Positions 30,853 through 44,350 of a DNA stretch of 64,000 nucleotides are shown in pieces; the first letter of the stretch is position 1, and each line of letters begins with the position of its first letter. The notes beneath the pieces were generated by a model. The model did not search any database, had not been told where the DNA came from, and worked only from the letters and a program-made list of their open reading frames with translations. The DNA comes from Glandiceps talaboti. Its lineage: Eukaryota; Hemichordata; Enteropneusta; Spengelidae. A program made the translations under genes and the position numbers. The stretch lies in contig NC_135554.1 of the NCBI RefSeq assembly GCF_964340395.1, positions 7,922,975-7,986,974 of the forward strand, read 5' to 3'.

Positions 30853-33461
30853 CGAAGAGACGGACAGACAGACAGACAAACAGAGTTTGGGGAGATATAC
30901 CCTTTTTCCATGAAGGCCACGTTAAACTATTATCCATATGGGAAAGTCGGGTACCTCATATGTACGTTGTCTAACATTAGTATACATGACTAGTGTTTCG
31001 AACTAAATATTAATCTGTTCATGGGTTGGAATCCCACTAGCTAGAGACATGAGTTTTTTCTTTGACCAACCCACTCTCAAAGTGGGTTCTATACAGACTC
31101 GATATGATGGGTAGGCTGTATCACTCAGCCATGTGTCACTCACAATTCAAGTCAACGGCGGCTTATTACACCCCTGCCGTAAAGACACTGGAAACGCGCG
31201 CGGGGGACGATTGTTCACACGAAGCCTGTAGGTGCTGTGTTTGTCGGACCTGGATGGCACCGGGGTAGCCTGCGGATGACTTACAGTTCTACGGTGCGAC
31301 GAGATATGGAGCGTGCGACATCGCCCTGTCACGTAGTCTCAGAAACTGAATGGAACGATGCAATGTGTGACGGTGTTTATGCGTGTATAATTCTGCATAC
31401 AAGGAAATCACCGGAAGGTATTCTGAGCATAAAACACAATTTGGAATTTTAAACAATACTAAAATACACCCGAATACACGATCTATACATTTGCATAACT
31501 TTCGTTTCACGTAACATTTTAGAAGTCCACTGAAATCAAGATAGTTTCGACGTGTTATTTGATATATTAACAGTAATTAAACACAAGATGTTCTCACGAT
31601 GTATGATCCATACAATACCACAATGGTATATGTATATATATTTCTTCAATCCGAGTAATACAAGATTTAAGAGACTGGTATCTATGATATGGGAGTTCAG
31701 ATATCCCCGTTAGACCATTACATGTCGTAAAAATAACGACGTATTTATAGAAATTTGACGACTGGAAGTCACTCAGTTCGATCCTAACTGTCGGATTCTA
31801 GGTAAACGAGAAACTTGTTTTCCTTGTTGATGAATATTTCACATTTTTTAATGTCCATAGCTTGATGATGAGGCCTTGCTGCACGCACATTCACATTCTT
31901 CTCTCAAAATGAGTTTCACATCACAAAACTGTTCTAAAAAGTGAATATATTTTCTCGTCATACCTATCTCTTTCAATAACGGAGCAATCCGCAGTATGTA
32001 AAAATAGTTGCCAGATAGGTAAATTTGGATGTTTCTTTCCCCACACATACTCGTAGTACGACGACTTGGCGCTACCTTTCTTTTATTTTCGAGATTTTGG
32101 AAAATAAAAAATCACACCTTTCAGGGAAAATGTTTGATTAGCTGGACTACCAGTTTTAATTACTTACTCATGTCTGTGACTGACTAGATGGCCATATGTA
32201 AACATCCGTGTTTCACAATTTTTTGTCGATCAACAGTTTGTAAATAAAGTGTTTTTTGATCAGGCTAAATAGGTGATCATGATGATTGTAACCATACTTA
32301 AAATAACGTCCACGATATAACGAAACGATTTTGTTTAAATGAAAAAAAAGTACATTTGAATTTCAAACGACTCATGTGATAGCAATTATAGAAATTGTAA
32401 AGAGTTTGCGTCATAGTGACAAGTTTGCAGACTCTCCAATTGCAAGCATAAACATAAACGCACATTAAAAAACATATCACGAATTTATTTAATAAAATGC
32501 AATGTGATTTGTGATAGTTGTGATTGTATGAGCTGATTGTCACATTGTACCTATTGAGGGCGCACCTCTACTCGATTTTGAACCCTGTCTGTCTTGTCTG
32601 TGACCCTTTCAAGCGCCGGTACACTATTTTTCTTTCTAATAAAATCCAACATACCAATAGTTCTTTATTGGCAAAGTGCGCGTTTAACATTTCAAAAATT
32701 AGTCAATATTGTTCGAATGAATCGTGAATCAATAATCATTTATTCCAAAATGCGTGAGGGGGGGGGGTCTACCAATGATGAGGAAGAACATACCGCACTT
32801 AGCTTAACAAATAATACAATAAAATCAAACACAATACTTGTGCAAAGAAAATAAATAAAAAGTTCAAAGCTTATTGAAATTTGACACTGAGTACGTGCTC
32901 ATCATAGAGCAGGTAGGTATAAATGATTTAAACCCGCGCGATAGCGAGACGACAGTATCTTTCAACGTCATAAAAATAAAATAGTTTTGTTTCTTTCGAC
33001 AAATTAAAAAAAAAATCGTATTCGTAGATCCTGATCTTTCACTAAAATGTAGCATATTAAAATAAAACATTTATGTTCCGAAACCATTTTGTTGTTGATT
33101 TCAAAATTCCTGTATGAATTAAACTGTAGTTGGAAGCCGTGTGATATATAGTATCTTCAAAACGCTGTACCCTATATGGTATAAATTTCAATGATGAGAT
33201 AACAGTTTGTGGAAGACAAAACCAAACTATGGAAGACAAAACCAACTTCTTTATGACATCTTGACATTGAATATAAAAGAAAGAAAAATATTCAGAATAT
33301 GTTAATTTTGAATATACTGCCTGCATATCAATCACCTCATTTGCATAAATAAGTCCGTTTGAAAAATATAGTAGTTGACATGGAAAATACCATATATTTT
33401 GGGGTGTATGCACATAATCATCTGTAACTCACGAATGTGTGTCTGTTAAATAAGCATTTCC
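30853..33461. other. Intergenic, nothing recognised
   Basis: Between the two PRRT-like genes. A short G-tract at about 32759-32768 is the only notable element. The 31020-31330 part is CpG-richer but shows no supported exon. Confidence 0.5.
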
Positions 33462-33701
33462 TCATACTCGACTCAAATCAGTTTCCACTGTAGAAATCGT
33501 CTTGTACGTCGACCTGCTATCCCCTGTGTGATCGTTCTCCTCATCGGTGTAATTACCATCTCGGTAAAGTCTTTCTAGATTATGTGCTTCCGGTGAATTA
33601 GCCTCGTAGTCGACATCCGTGTGTCTTCTTTTTGATGAAGTTATGTTTGGTGAAGAACCCAGGTGGCGTTTAAATTTCACTTGTTTAATGTTCTTCTTTA
33701 T
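33462..33701 (-). CDS. PRRT-like paralogue 2, exon 3 (cytoplasmic tail)
   Basis: Acceptor tgtttag, then IKKNIKQVKFKRHLGSS; TGA at 33462-33464. The tail is polar and acidic with several Thr/Ser. Confidence 0.72.
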   Translation of the reverse strand: MKKNIKQVKFKRHLGSSPNITSSKRRHTDVDYEANSPEAHNLERLYRDGNYTDEENDHTGDSRSTYKTISTVETDLSRV

Positions 33702-36700
33702 CTAAACACAAGTAAAGTGAAATACTAAATTATGTATACCCTTACATCCGAACGGAAATTGTTAATCAGTTTTACATACAAATATAAGTTAAACGTAATT
33801 GATGTTTACTCCGATACGTACAAAGATTTCCGTGTCATTTATTTTTGATTGCTAGTTTGTGATTCAATCTAACTCTTCAAGTTTACGAGAGATGTGATTT
33901 AATTGAACTTGACAATCAAGTATGAGAACAACTTTGTAGATTCTTCCCACTTCTTGGAAAACGTCACGTTGTTATGGTAATTTATAATTCCCTATAAGCG
34001 TACGAGTACGCCAAATCTCTAGGCACATATTTGCTGTATATATAGTATAATCAAATATGTTATTCTTAAAGACATTCAATGACGTACAAATTTGAGGGAA
34101 CAAGATCTAGGTAATCACTACGAGGAACGTCATTACAGCGCCCTCAAGAGGTCATACACTAACTTAAGCGTGACACCCACCATTAAGAATCGATCGGCAA
34201 CAATGTAAAACTATTTAACGATTAGTATTATGGCGCTGGTTTGGTATTTACTCAATTTGTGTGTTTTTATTATGTACCCAACCAGCTTCCTTTCAGACAC
34301 CAAAATTTTGATCTAGATACAACCTTTGGCAGGCAATTTGCATACCACAAGGTGTGCTAGGACCACTTTATACATATTATCATATACGTCATGTACACCC
34401 ACGTCCCTATTTATTAATATGCAGAAATAGCGAGCTCTACCGTTCCCGGGCAGTAATTTTCCAGAGCCGCGGCACACTTTGCCCAAATAAGGTCAGTTGT
34501 GGGAATCGTGGACTAATTTCTTTCCAGTTGCTATGCGCGTTGCTATGGGTGTTGCAAAACTTTTTGGCATCCTACATGTCCTGTACATGTGCGCAATTAT
34601 GGCGGAATTTGACAATATTTAACAATGCCTGGTCAACAGTTCCTCCAGGAAATTCATCCTGCAATCTTAAACAGTATTCTATTTTGGCGATTATGGCGAA
34701 ATTACATCAGATATTGGTATGGAAGCTTTCGATCAACGTAACGTTCTACAAATATTGAAGCCGACGATAGACGATTGTCGGATTGATGCATATGTGCGTA
34801 CGTGTACGTCCAAGGAGTTCGAGATACCGCTCCGTACAAGTGTGAACATTTATATAAAAATGTAAGCTAATCGAATTAAAGGTCAAACTCTAAGTTTAGA
34901 ACAAGATGTTCAGTGTACGTTTAACGGACGATAGTCACCGACAGAAGAATAGTCACCGTGTTTCCAATTTGTATTTTTTGACGATTTTTGTTATACCAGT
35001 GTTTCATGCCCGGTTTTACAATGTTTTTGATTACATTTGCAATTGTTGTCTTTCGATCCTGGCATGCATGCTTGTCGTTCATCGCAGCAGGTAATTAATC
35101 GTCATACATCGTCATTTTTCCAAAAACATTTGTTGCATATATGGAGTCAAATTATCATAAATTGTATTAAATGCCAAAACTTGTTAACAGTGATTATGTG
35201 TTGCAAGTTTTGCAGCTTTTGTGCGTTTGTGTGTTTTCTGCGATTCAATTGATGTGTACATACATACATACATACATACATACATACATACATACATACA
35301 TACATACATACATACATACATACATACATACATACGTACGTACGTACGTACGTACGCGCGTAAGGAACTAGAGATACAATATTATATGAACATACCGTCA
35401 GGCCATACTAGTGATTAGGAGTTGGCACATGTCGATATTTACAACGGCGAACTGTTTTCAGTATAATGTCCTTTACTGTCCCTAGACGTGTCCAAATTAT
35501 TTATTGCTAACGTACGCGTATTTTAGCACTTGTCTTCACGGCCCAGATATAGGCCGGAGGAACATCAGGGAGAGGGGTCACCTCAGTTTGAGACTCGGGC
35601 GGGGTGTCATCATTTTTGCAAACTGAATAAGGAGGGGAGGGGGTCGTCTTATTTGCAACAACCAAATGAAATCATGAGCACAAAAACATACGTGCATGCA
35701 ATAAACAATAAATAGCTAGCTATAAATACATTCAAAATAATACCATAAACTCTTCGTCTATTGATACATTCCATGCATATGACATTGAGTGGCAACACTG
35801 CAGTAAGACCACTTCGGTCCGCAAAACCCATATCCGGGCCGTAAACATAATTTATGGGACAAGTCTCACTCAAATAACAACACTTACCTTTTGACTATTA
35901 TTAACTGCGTGGAAAAGAACAAACGCAACAGCTATTTCCGTGACTCTGACGAAGGTCTGATATATCCACCAAGGCCATGGCTTTGTATAATTGTTATCTT
36001 GATTACTTCGCAGGCCACCATACACACCAATCAATCCATATATATGTAAACTACTCAGTATAACTCCTGAAAGATGAGAGTACACACCGTTTATATTGAT
36101 TTAGGTAAACCTGGCTGCAACCTTTCAATATACCTTCCAAAAATGGAGAAACAAATGCGCAGCATTACATTCATAACGTATAAAAGTGGCCATACAGATG
36201 GCAAAGGGGTGTTCATTGTTTGGAATTTTAATTTTTATAAAAACAGCTTTACCATCTTTCTCCTACTTGAAACTAAATGTTAAACAGCATCGAATACGTC
36301 CATGATAGTAATTCCATAAATTATAAACAAAACAATTGAAAAGAAAGTATATATAAAGAAAATGTTAGAAAATTTTGTTATTGTACGTACAGTAACAAAT
36401 ATTTACACATTTTTTAATGTGTTTGCAGTTTTCTAGTTTTCCAACCAACGTATTCTCAACGAATTACACTGTTTTATCTGCAATTATGTAACATAGCGAA
36501 ATACTCCAGTTGCCAGATGGCATTTTTTAATTAACACAATCGTGCATTTTGTTAGAGGGAAGGTTTTATGGTTGATATTTGTTCTCCAGGGTTTCCTGAA
36601 CAAGAATCCATCGGGTGCAACCCTGGTACCCTTGAGCATTTTTTTTATTTGCATACATTAAAAATGATAAATGTGTGATTATTTTGGTCATTTCGTAGCA

Positions 36701-39439
36701 CATCTATACAACATTACTATGTATGAGTTATTAATATTTGTGAAAACGACTTATTTTTGATGTGAAATACAATGTAAATACTAATTAGATAATTAGCAAC
36801 TTCCAAAGATAAAACAATGATATAATTTGCATAAATCGTAAATGGTATGTAGGGCATGTTTCAATATACTTGAATTGCAATACCCGGATATATTGTGAAA
36901 ACAACTAATGGTACTTTTTTTAATTATGCAATACAGTGTAATTACTAATTAGATAATTAGCAACCTCCATAGTTAAAAAATTCTAATTTGAATGATTTGC
37001 ATAAATGTTAAATGGGTATTAAATGGGTATGAGGAGAATCAAAATCTCTTGCTGAAAAAAAACCATCTTGTAGACATGTGCCATGATATGACATTGATCA
37101 GTTTGTTGATTCTCCTATCTGAAGTGGGCAGCCAACTGGCGGACTTGTGGTTTATAAACAAATTATACTTGTAGCATATCATTACCAGACAATATGGATC
37201 ATTGATTCATTAAATCTGAATCATAAAATTTTGGTATGCTAATGAACCACTGACAAATACCAGCCCATCGTGTGCAGCAGCAGCATGGGTGTATCGCAAA
37301 TATATTCATGGCAACAGCAAGCAACAACGAATTTATCACACCTAAATGTAATAACAAGTCTAATCTACCCCCTTTCCAACTACTTACGTCATAGTTGCCA
37401 AAGAAACAATGCCCCCAATTTAAACAACAACAACAACAGCAACATTTGTATTTTACAGCAAAAAAACTCAGGTAGAAACCATTCCGTCAAAGAACAAAAT
37501 TCCCTGCTATTGTCAAAGTAACAATTTCTTTGTAATAGCTTGTGACTAAAGCTAAAACAAACTAACAAGGAGAACTGTAAATTGATGAGACTCGACCATT
37601 CGTCTATTGAAATGGTAATATCGACTACTTGTCAAACAACGTATTGTTGTTAACTTCAACTTAAGGATTAAAATGTTATATAACTTTAATGACCAGATTT
37701 CAAAGCTTACAGATTACATTATTGTGATGTTTTATTGTGTCAACAAAGTAATAATGTACGACGATTGTTTTTGTCTGGGTGAAAGTAGAGACGAATATAC
37801 AGTGTAGCTCTGAATAACTAAAGACCGTTAAGTACAACAACAAGTATAAGGCCTAATCCTGTTTATATAATTCCTTTCTTTTGACATCCTTGATATGTTC
37901 TTTTATGTCCTATGTGTAATACAATGGTGTAGGTGTTTGGTTTTGAGTACAATGTACATGCATTCTACCTCAGGCCATTTTACTGGTCTGAGATTCTACC
38001 TTCTTCTGTCAACATTAGAACTCACGTGCCTGCCCACGCACGTCACATACCCATCCGGACCACTAGTCCACAATACCGAGGTATATGACGTAAACATTAC
38101 GTCAACATGTTATGTCTGACGCAAAACGTACAGGAAAATACAATGAGAAGCCCGGATCTTGTTTACCGCTTAGTTATCACGAACAGGAAGCCAACATTTG
38201 ACCGTTTATTCATTCGTTTTTGTATCATGACGTGTCAAGACAGAAAAAGCTGACGACCGTATTACTGACGTAATAGTAAACTGCATATAGTATAAGAAAT
38301 TGATATGATTTACTAAACGATCATTTACAGCTAAAATGATGTTTGTTCCTAGTTCCACTCAAATAACAAGACGTTTTTTGCACACACTCATCAGACAACG
38401 TCTAATGCATAAGAAAAAAAAATTACATACATGTGCCGTGTGCAGTGGGGTTGGAGAAGTCACACAGTTGATATGTTAATTACCAGTTGACACAATTGAA
38501 GCCATTACGTCAACAAATCAAAAGAGGCCATGCGTAACATTACAAGTCTGTTTTTAAATGACTACACTTTATAAGAATCGATCAGTGCAACGTGCAGTTA
38601 AAAAAAGTTAACTAAACTGTTTCAAGAACATTGCACTAACCTGAAGCGATGATGAGGACTATGTGTGCCAAGATTTTGCATAGAACCCGTGTGTCCTTCT
38701 CAAGTGTTGTCTTTTTTATAGACCCATTTCTCATTCCATTGTACGGCTTGTAAAGTGTTTTGGCAAGATGTGAGAAACTAACAACCAGTCCTAGTGAAAT
38801 TATTACGTAATAAACACCGCAAATTATTTGCAGTATTTGGCCCACCTTTATGGTATAGTACATGACAAGGGGTGCTGTCACGGCTATTACAGAGTACAGA
38901 CAGACCACTACAAATAAGAACCGTGTTTGGTTCACACGGAAGTGTTTACGTATTGGTCGAAATTGCGTCGCTTCCCGTAAAACTAAAAAGTATATACTAA
39001 ATGCTGAGAGAAAACATGGATCGGCTGTTATCCATAGAAGGGTGTATGGGAGGGCTGGTAAAATTCCACGGGCCTGGTAGGGGTCGGTGAAAATACAAAC
39101 ACTGCGTAACAGGCCAAATATTAACCAGAGTACCCGTACACAGGTCGAGTATGCAGTTGTCTGCCGAGTTTTGATAAAGTGAGAACGTATTAAACTAACA
39201 GTGCATATTATGGCGAGTACGGCATATGCACATCCGAGGCCATACACATGGAGTTCCCACGCAAAAGACCATTGTGGTAGTGCTGTATCCCAATCTGGAG
39301 ATGGCTCGGCAACTATACCGCCAACGTTTACCTCCCTATCGTCTTGATCACCTTCAGCTATCGAAGACCCACCTTCAGGATCGATTTCTGGATTCACTTC
39401 AGGAAGGGGCTCCTTTTCCGGATCGATAATGTAACTCAT
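33462..39439 (-). CDS. PRRT3/4-like seven-transmembrane protein, paralogue 2
   Basis: Three exons: 38641-39439, 35888-36066 and 33462-33701 (799, 179 and 240 nt; 405 residues), with the same phases (1 then 0) as its neighbour. The N-terminus is acidic and proline-rich (EKEPLPEVNPEIDPEGG), then WELHVYGLGCAYAVL opens TM1, followed by FGLLRSVCIFTDPYQ, ADPCFLSAFSIYFLVL and KPWPWWIYQT in TM7. The cytoplasmic tail is longer than in paralogue 1, with a basic block SSKRRHTD. The two copies clearly arose by tandem duplication, while introns and tails have diverged strongly. Introns are larger (about 2.2 and 2.6 kb) and carry a possible transposase fragment and a TACA satellite. Function is unknown; plasma-membrane location is inferred from the hydrophobic segments. 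Confidence 0.75.
34430..34860 (+). pseudogene. Fragment of unknown Cys-rich gene, copy in PRRT intron
   Basis: This stretch matches, in inverted orientation, the minus-strand reading at 40560-40837. Shared phrases are GAGCTCYACC, CACACTTTGCCCAAA, GTTGCAAAAC, ATCTTAAACAGTAT, GGCGATTATGGC and GACGATAGACG. The frame here is interrupted. The partner copy keeps a Cys-rich segment. Probably a degraded mobile-element gene. Confidence 0.4.
35257..35358. repeat. TACA microsatellite ending in CGTA
   Basis: About 75 bp of TACA followed by CGTACGTA repeats to a CGCGCG end, located in an intron of PRRT-like paralogue 2. Confidence 0.9.
35888..36066 (-). CDS. PRRT-like paralogue 2, exon 2
   Basis: 179 nt, acceptor ctttcag, donor gtaagt. 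Encodes VILSSLHIYGLIGVYGG and the TM7 segment ending FHAVNNSQK, directly alignable with exon 2 of paralogue 1. Confidence 0.8.
36067..38640. repeat. Intron with two-unit AT-rich tandem repeat
   Basis: At about 36650-37010 two diverged units share ACTAATTAGATAATTAGCAAC, ATTTGCATAAAT and a TGTGAAAAC segment. A CAACAA tract occurs at about 37424-37442. Otherwise nothing recognised. Confidence 0.6.
38641..39439 (-). CDS. PRRT-like paralogue 2, exon 1
   Basis: ATG at 39437-39439 and donor after ATCGCTTCAG (gttagt), phase 1. Encodes the acidic N-terminus and TM1 to mid-TM6. Confidence 0.8.
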
Positions 39440-39866
39440 TGTGGAAACACAGTCAAACTCATTTGAGTAAACATTCGCTTCAATGACATTACATACTGTT
39501 CAGTAAAGCAGCTATGCATGCTAAAATGTCATCCAATAAATGCGTATTTGTAGCTCCAGTCCACTCGTCACAACTTCCCTGTGGTAATGAGTAAACTAGT
39601 GTCAACCAACCAACCAACATTAAGTTTCGATGCTTTGTTCACAGGCTATTGTGTCCGGAATGCATAAAGGATTTAACATATGCCATACACATGCAAATCA
39701 GACAATTAGAAAGTGGATCGTTATCGTGTAACAATGACCCCTATTTGATCGTTAAGGGCCTATGTAATGGTATAACACTCGATATATTTAGATTTAGTCA
39801 TACGCGTTCGCCACATATCAACGGCCGCGGAACAATGATATTTTATATATTATATATATAGTTTTG
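39440..39866. other. 5' flank of PRRT-like paralogue 2
   Basis: Presumed promoter side of the gene. No core element could be assigned; a short (CCAA)n occurs near 39605-39620. Confidence 0.4.
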
Positions 39867-39963
39867 GTAGTACTGGAACTCTTTCTTGGTTGTAACTCGG
39901 AGTTTCACGCATTGTGCGATGAAACTCCGAGTTACAACCAAGAAAGAGTTCCAGTATACTACC
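39867..39963. repeat. Near-perfect hairpin (~45-bp arms)
   Basis: GTAGTACTGGAACTCTTTCT and the 21 bases that follow pair almost without mismatch with the sequence up to 39963. Even the short loop pairs partly (CGCA with TGCG), leaving only about three unpaired bases. Confidence 0.85.
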
Positions 39964-40185
39964 ACAACTATTACGCTCTGCCACTGCGGTATAGAGCACT
40001 GTCTTAGCAGATTGATACTCATCGAGTTATATATATATACATTCTCCGTGTCGCTCGCTTTACACCGTTGGTATAGTGCAGCATCGAGAATTTTAGACCT
40101 GTAGTTTTGTAGTCGCCACTCCTCATACGCTGAGTACAGTAGACACACTGTTCCATAGAAGCAGAGGAGACGCAAAGAATGGTAG

Positions 40186-40389
40186 GAGATAGAGAAGTTA
40201 GACAAAGAGAGACAGAGAATTGAAGCTGAGGAGAAGGAGAAGAAAATGCACGTTGCTGATCATACTAAGCAGAATTCAATTTCAGAGGACAACTTGGCCG
40301 TCTCATTACTCAACCAATATATGAAGTTGAAGCTGAGGACCATTCGTCGGCAAGTAACATGTGTTTCTCTCGTATGTGGAGCATTGTGA
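40186..40389 (+). CDS. Possible exon: charged coiled-coil segment (unidentified)
   Basis: After a possible acceptor (ggtag) the frame reads EIEKLDKERQRIEAEEKEKK, then a polar part ending LLNQYMKLKLRTIRRQ and a TGA at 40387-40389. The charged heptad-like composition looks like genuine coding sequence. No upstream exon, domain or gene could be linked, so it could be a terminal exon or a mobile-element relic. Confidence 0.3.
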   Translation, partial: EIEKLDKERQRIEAEEKEKKMHVADHTKQNSISEDNLAVSLLNQYMKLKLRTIRRQVTCVSLVCGAL

Positions 40390-40618
40390 AACCTGGGCGT
40401 TAAACAAGTATTTGTAACACCATAAGTGTCAAAAAACACAAATTGGAAACACTACACTCCAGTCGCTGACTATCGTCCCATTCTAATAAGAAAAGTACAC
40501 ATCCTCTTGTTCTAGGCGTTTGATAAAGTTAGCTTACATACAGCTTTTGAGAATCGTACGGAGCAGACCGTCTATCGTCATCTTCAATAAGTTGTACATC
40601 GTTCATCAAATCCAAAGC

Positions 40619-40837
40619 TTACTTACCAATATTTATAGTAATTTTGCCATAATCGCCTATACTGTTTAAGATTTTAGAAAAAAATTCCTGGAGCCACTGA
40701 ATATCGCCGGCTTCCGCCAGCGTACGTACACATACATGATGCCAACAAGTTTTGCAACAGGCATTCACACAACTGGCTTTCTTTGGGCAAAGTGTGCAGG
40801 TCCGGGTGGAGCTCACGATTTCTCCATAACAAAACAT
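40619..40837 (-). pseudogene. Cys-rich fragment, possible transposase zinc ribbon
   Basis: The frame contains TCTLCPKKASC followed by CCKTCWHHVC. This spacing recalls the C-terminal zinc ribbon of piggyBac-type transposases (C..CPKK...C..C....C). It continues LQEFFSKILNSIGDYGKITI. A diverged inverted copy lies at 34430-34860. The piggyBac relation is a weak suggestion from cysteine pattern only. Confidence 0.35.
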
Positions 40838-42000
40838 AGGGACGTGATTATAGGTGTATAAAACTGGGTTTCTACACTTTTCATGGCGATTTCTGTTCTG
40901 TGTTAAATGTAATGGTTAGGGAAAGGAAGTTCTACCCTCACGTCCTTCAAAATTACTAAATCTATTAGCGTTGTTTGGCCACCTTAAGCTTGATATTCAC
41001 AACTGAATGGCTGATATATTTTAGGCAGTATCTGTTGTAGGCATATATTCCCTTCCACTTTAGTCAAATTTACTACCAAAGTCGGCTTTATATCTGAAGT
41101 TTCATCCAAAAACGAGTTTGCGTAAGTGAAATATTGCTGTCAGTTTTGTACATATCCTTTTGTGTTCCTATTTGAATACTTCTGTATAGTTTTGTAATGT
41201 ATTCCAGGTGAACTGTCTAGTCCCTGTAATAAAGACTTATACTGAGTAATTGTGTCTGAGCCCGGCACCATATTGCTTATCACAGTTTTTTGTAACCATT
41301 TGGAGTCAGCTGTTCATTTGCATAATTTCTTCAATCGTCATATAGTTACCGGAGCGGAGCTGTAGATAATAGTATCAGTGAGTCTGGTATGTTGACAATC
41401 TACCTAGGAACCCATCGGCTACAGTAGCTATGTATTTGATTGTTTGTTGCGATGACCTCCAGTGATTAATTCGTCAATAAAGACTTTATCCTTTCGGCCA
41501 AAACACGATTGGTATGTTTTACTGAATAATTAATGTCAGCATCAGTGCTAGAAACGTTATTAGATTGAGAGATTTGTGTTTGAGAAGCAAATCTTGTTTA
41601 TAGCTTCACATTTCTGAAGAGACGACTTTCTTTCATTTGTTATAATAGCATGGGATATATGAATAATTAATAATCATTCCTTATAAAAGCTTATTGCATT
41701 CAATTTTCTTAATTATGGGACGACTATAGCAGTATATAAAAATAACATTCTATTGTTGTAGCATTTTGTGTCACTATGGCAACCATGCTAAAGAAGAACA
41801 AAGGAAGGAAGAGATCAGGTTAATGCTGTATAGCTGCGAAGCCAAAATTGTACAAGGTCTGTGACAATATGTAGTCTATTAAAAGAAAACAAAAAACAAG
41901 CATACATCAAGAACGAGACTAATTTTGGGTACTTTGAAATGTCTTATAATTAATATGAATATGCATAAGAATGTGTTTTATTGACACACACACATGTACA
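40838..42000. other. Nothing recognised
   Basis: AT-rich intergenic sequence. A short ATG frame with a donor-like end at about 41777-41819 is not supported further. Confidence 0.45.
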
Positions 42001-42001
42001 C

Positions 42002-42790
<789 letters not shown>

Positions 42791-43058
42791 TGATGAACTC
42801 ATGGACATATATAGATAACGAATTAAGGTCATGAATACATGGACACATTAGATAACGGATTAAGGTGGTGAACCCGTGGATTTATTAGAAACGGATTAAG
42901 GTTGTGAACACATTGACATATTAGATAATGGATTAAGGTGGTGAAGACAATGACATATTAGATAACAGATTAAGGTGGTGATCCCATGGACATATCCGTT
43001 AACGGATTAAGGTGAGAATTTAGGTGAGGACCCCATGGATATATTGGATAATGGATTA
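42791..43058. repeat. Minisatellite, ~45-bp unit, about six copies
   Basis: Degenerate units of the form GATGAACCCATGGACATATTAGATAACGGATTAAGGTG, repeated about six times with point changes and small indels. Confidence 0.85.
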
Positions 43059-43417
43059 ATTAACTTGTGCGTATTTGTTTATTTTTGAGATAATAAACAA
43101 AACGTATAAGTAACATACACATATATTTGTATTTGACTTAGTACCTGTAAGTAGTATATACAAACCTGTGTAAATTCAGAAATCTCCCTATATGTTTACT
43201 ATAAGTGATTCCCCCCCCCCCCCGCCTTATACTATCGTCACTGACATCTGGCGAAGAAGAATGCATGCCTCCAACATTTCGCATACTTTTTGCAATATAG
43301 CTAAACTCAATGGTGATACCCGTCATATTTCTGCTCACATTTGATAGATTGATGACATGATTAAACTTACAAATTATAATTATATAAATATTGAATGTTA
43401 AGGGGTAATAACACGTA
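43059..43417. other. Intergenic with C13 tract
   Basis: A pure C run at 43211-43223. No exon supported. Confidence 0.6.
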
Positions 43418-44350
43418 ACGTATGTCGTTTTAATTGTGATAATTACTTATTGCTCTAATATGTTGAAGAGCACATATCACTCACGGATCATTAAATATTA
43501 ATTACACTTAGTCAATTACCAATAACAAGACTTCAGAAATTAGGGTAGATTGGTATTATGGATTGATGAGGTGTATTTGAAGTAAAAGAAGATAATTGTG
43601 TGTGAAGTAGACGAACTCAACATGCAGACTATTCCATAAATTTCACTTAAACGTTTTTGAAAAACTCTATTTGAAAAGAATTCTAAAAAAGAACTGTCCA
43701 AAGATACCATGACAAGAAAATTCCTCGCGGTAATAGAAGTAGATTCTCACCATTTTACCGTTTTTGAAATGAACAAAAGTGTTTAAAAACATGAAATGTT
43801 TCAGGTAACTCAACTGACCCTAGTTTAAGCCACCGACCTTAAACATTTTTGTTCATTTCAAAAACGGTAAAATGGTGAGAATCTACTTCTATTACCGTGA
43901 AGAATTTTCTTGTCATGGTATCGGTACGTATGTCGTTTTAATTGTGATAATTACTTATTGCTCTAATAGGTTTAAGAGCGCATATCACTCCCGGATCATT
44001 AAATATTAATTACATCTACTCAATTACCAATAACAAGACTTCAGAAATTAGGGTAGATTGGTATGATGGATTGATGAGGTGTATTGGAAGTAAAGGAAGA
44101 CAATTGTGTGGGAAGTAGACGAACTCAATATGCAGACTATTCCATAAATTTCACTTAAACGTTTTTGAAAAACTCTATTTGAATAGAATTCTAAAAAAGA
44201 ACTGTCCAAAGATACCATGACAAGAAAATTCTTCACGGTAATAGAAGTAGATTCTCACCATTTTACCGTTTTTGAAATGAACAAAAATGTTTAAGGTCGG
44301 TGGCTTAAACTAGGGTCAGTTGAGTTACCTGAAACATTTCATGTTTTTAA
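43418..44350. repeat. Direct duplication with perfect internal inverted segment
   Basis: About 43418-43787 is duplicated directly at 43925-44293 with only scattered substitutions. The intervening 43784-43921 is the reverse complement, apparently without mismatch, of 44211-44350, the right end of the second copy. The order is truncated copy, inverted tail, full copy. No coding sequence. Confidence 0.85.

Noticed and set aside
31020-31330. Promoter-like or SINE-like CpG-richer segment (GGGTTGGAATCCC)
   Set aside because: A B-box-like phrase alone; no A box, tail or duplicated copy in the window.
41777-41819. First exon candidate (MATMLKKNKGRKRS with donor-like end)
   Set aside because: The donor context is weak and no compatible downstream exon was found.
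42791-43058. CRISPR-like array
   Set aside because: Units are contiguous and diverged, with no unique spacers, and the genome is eukaryotic.
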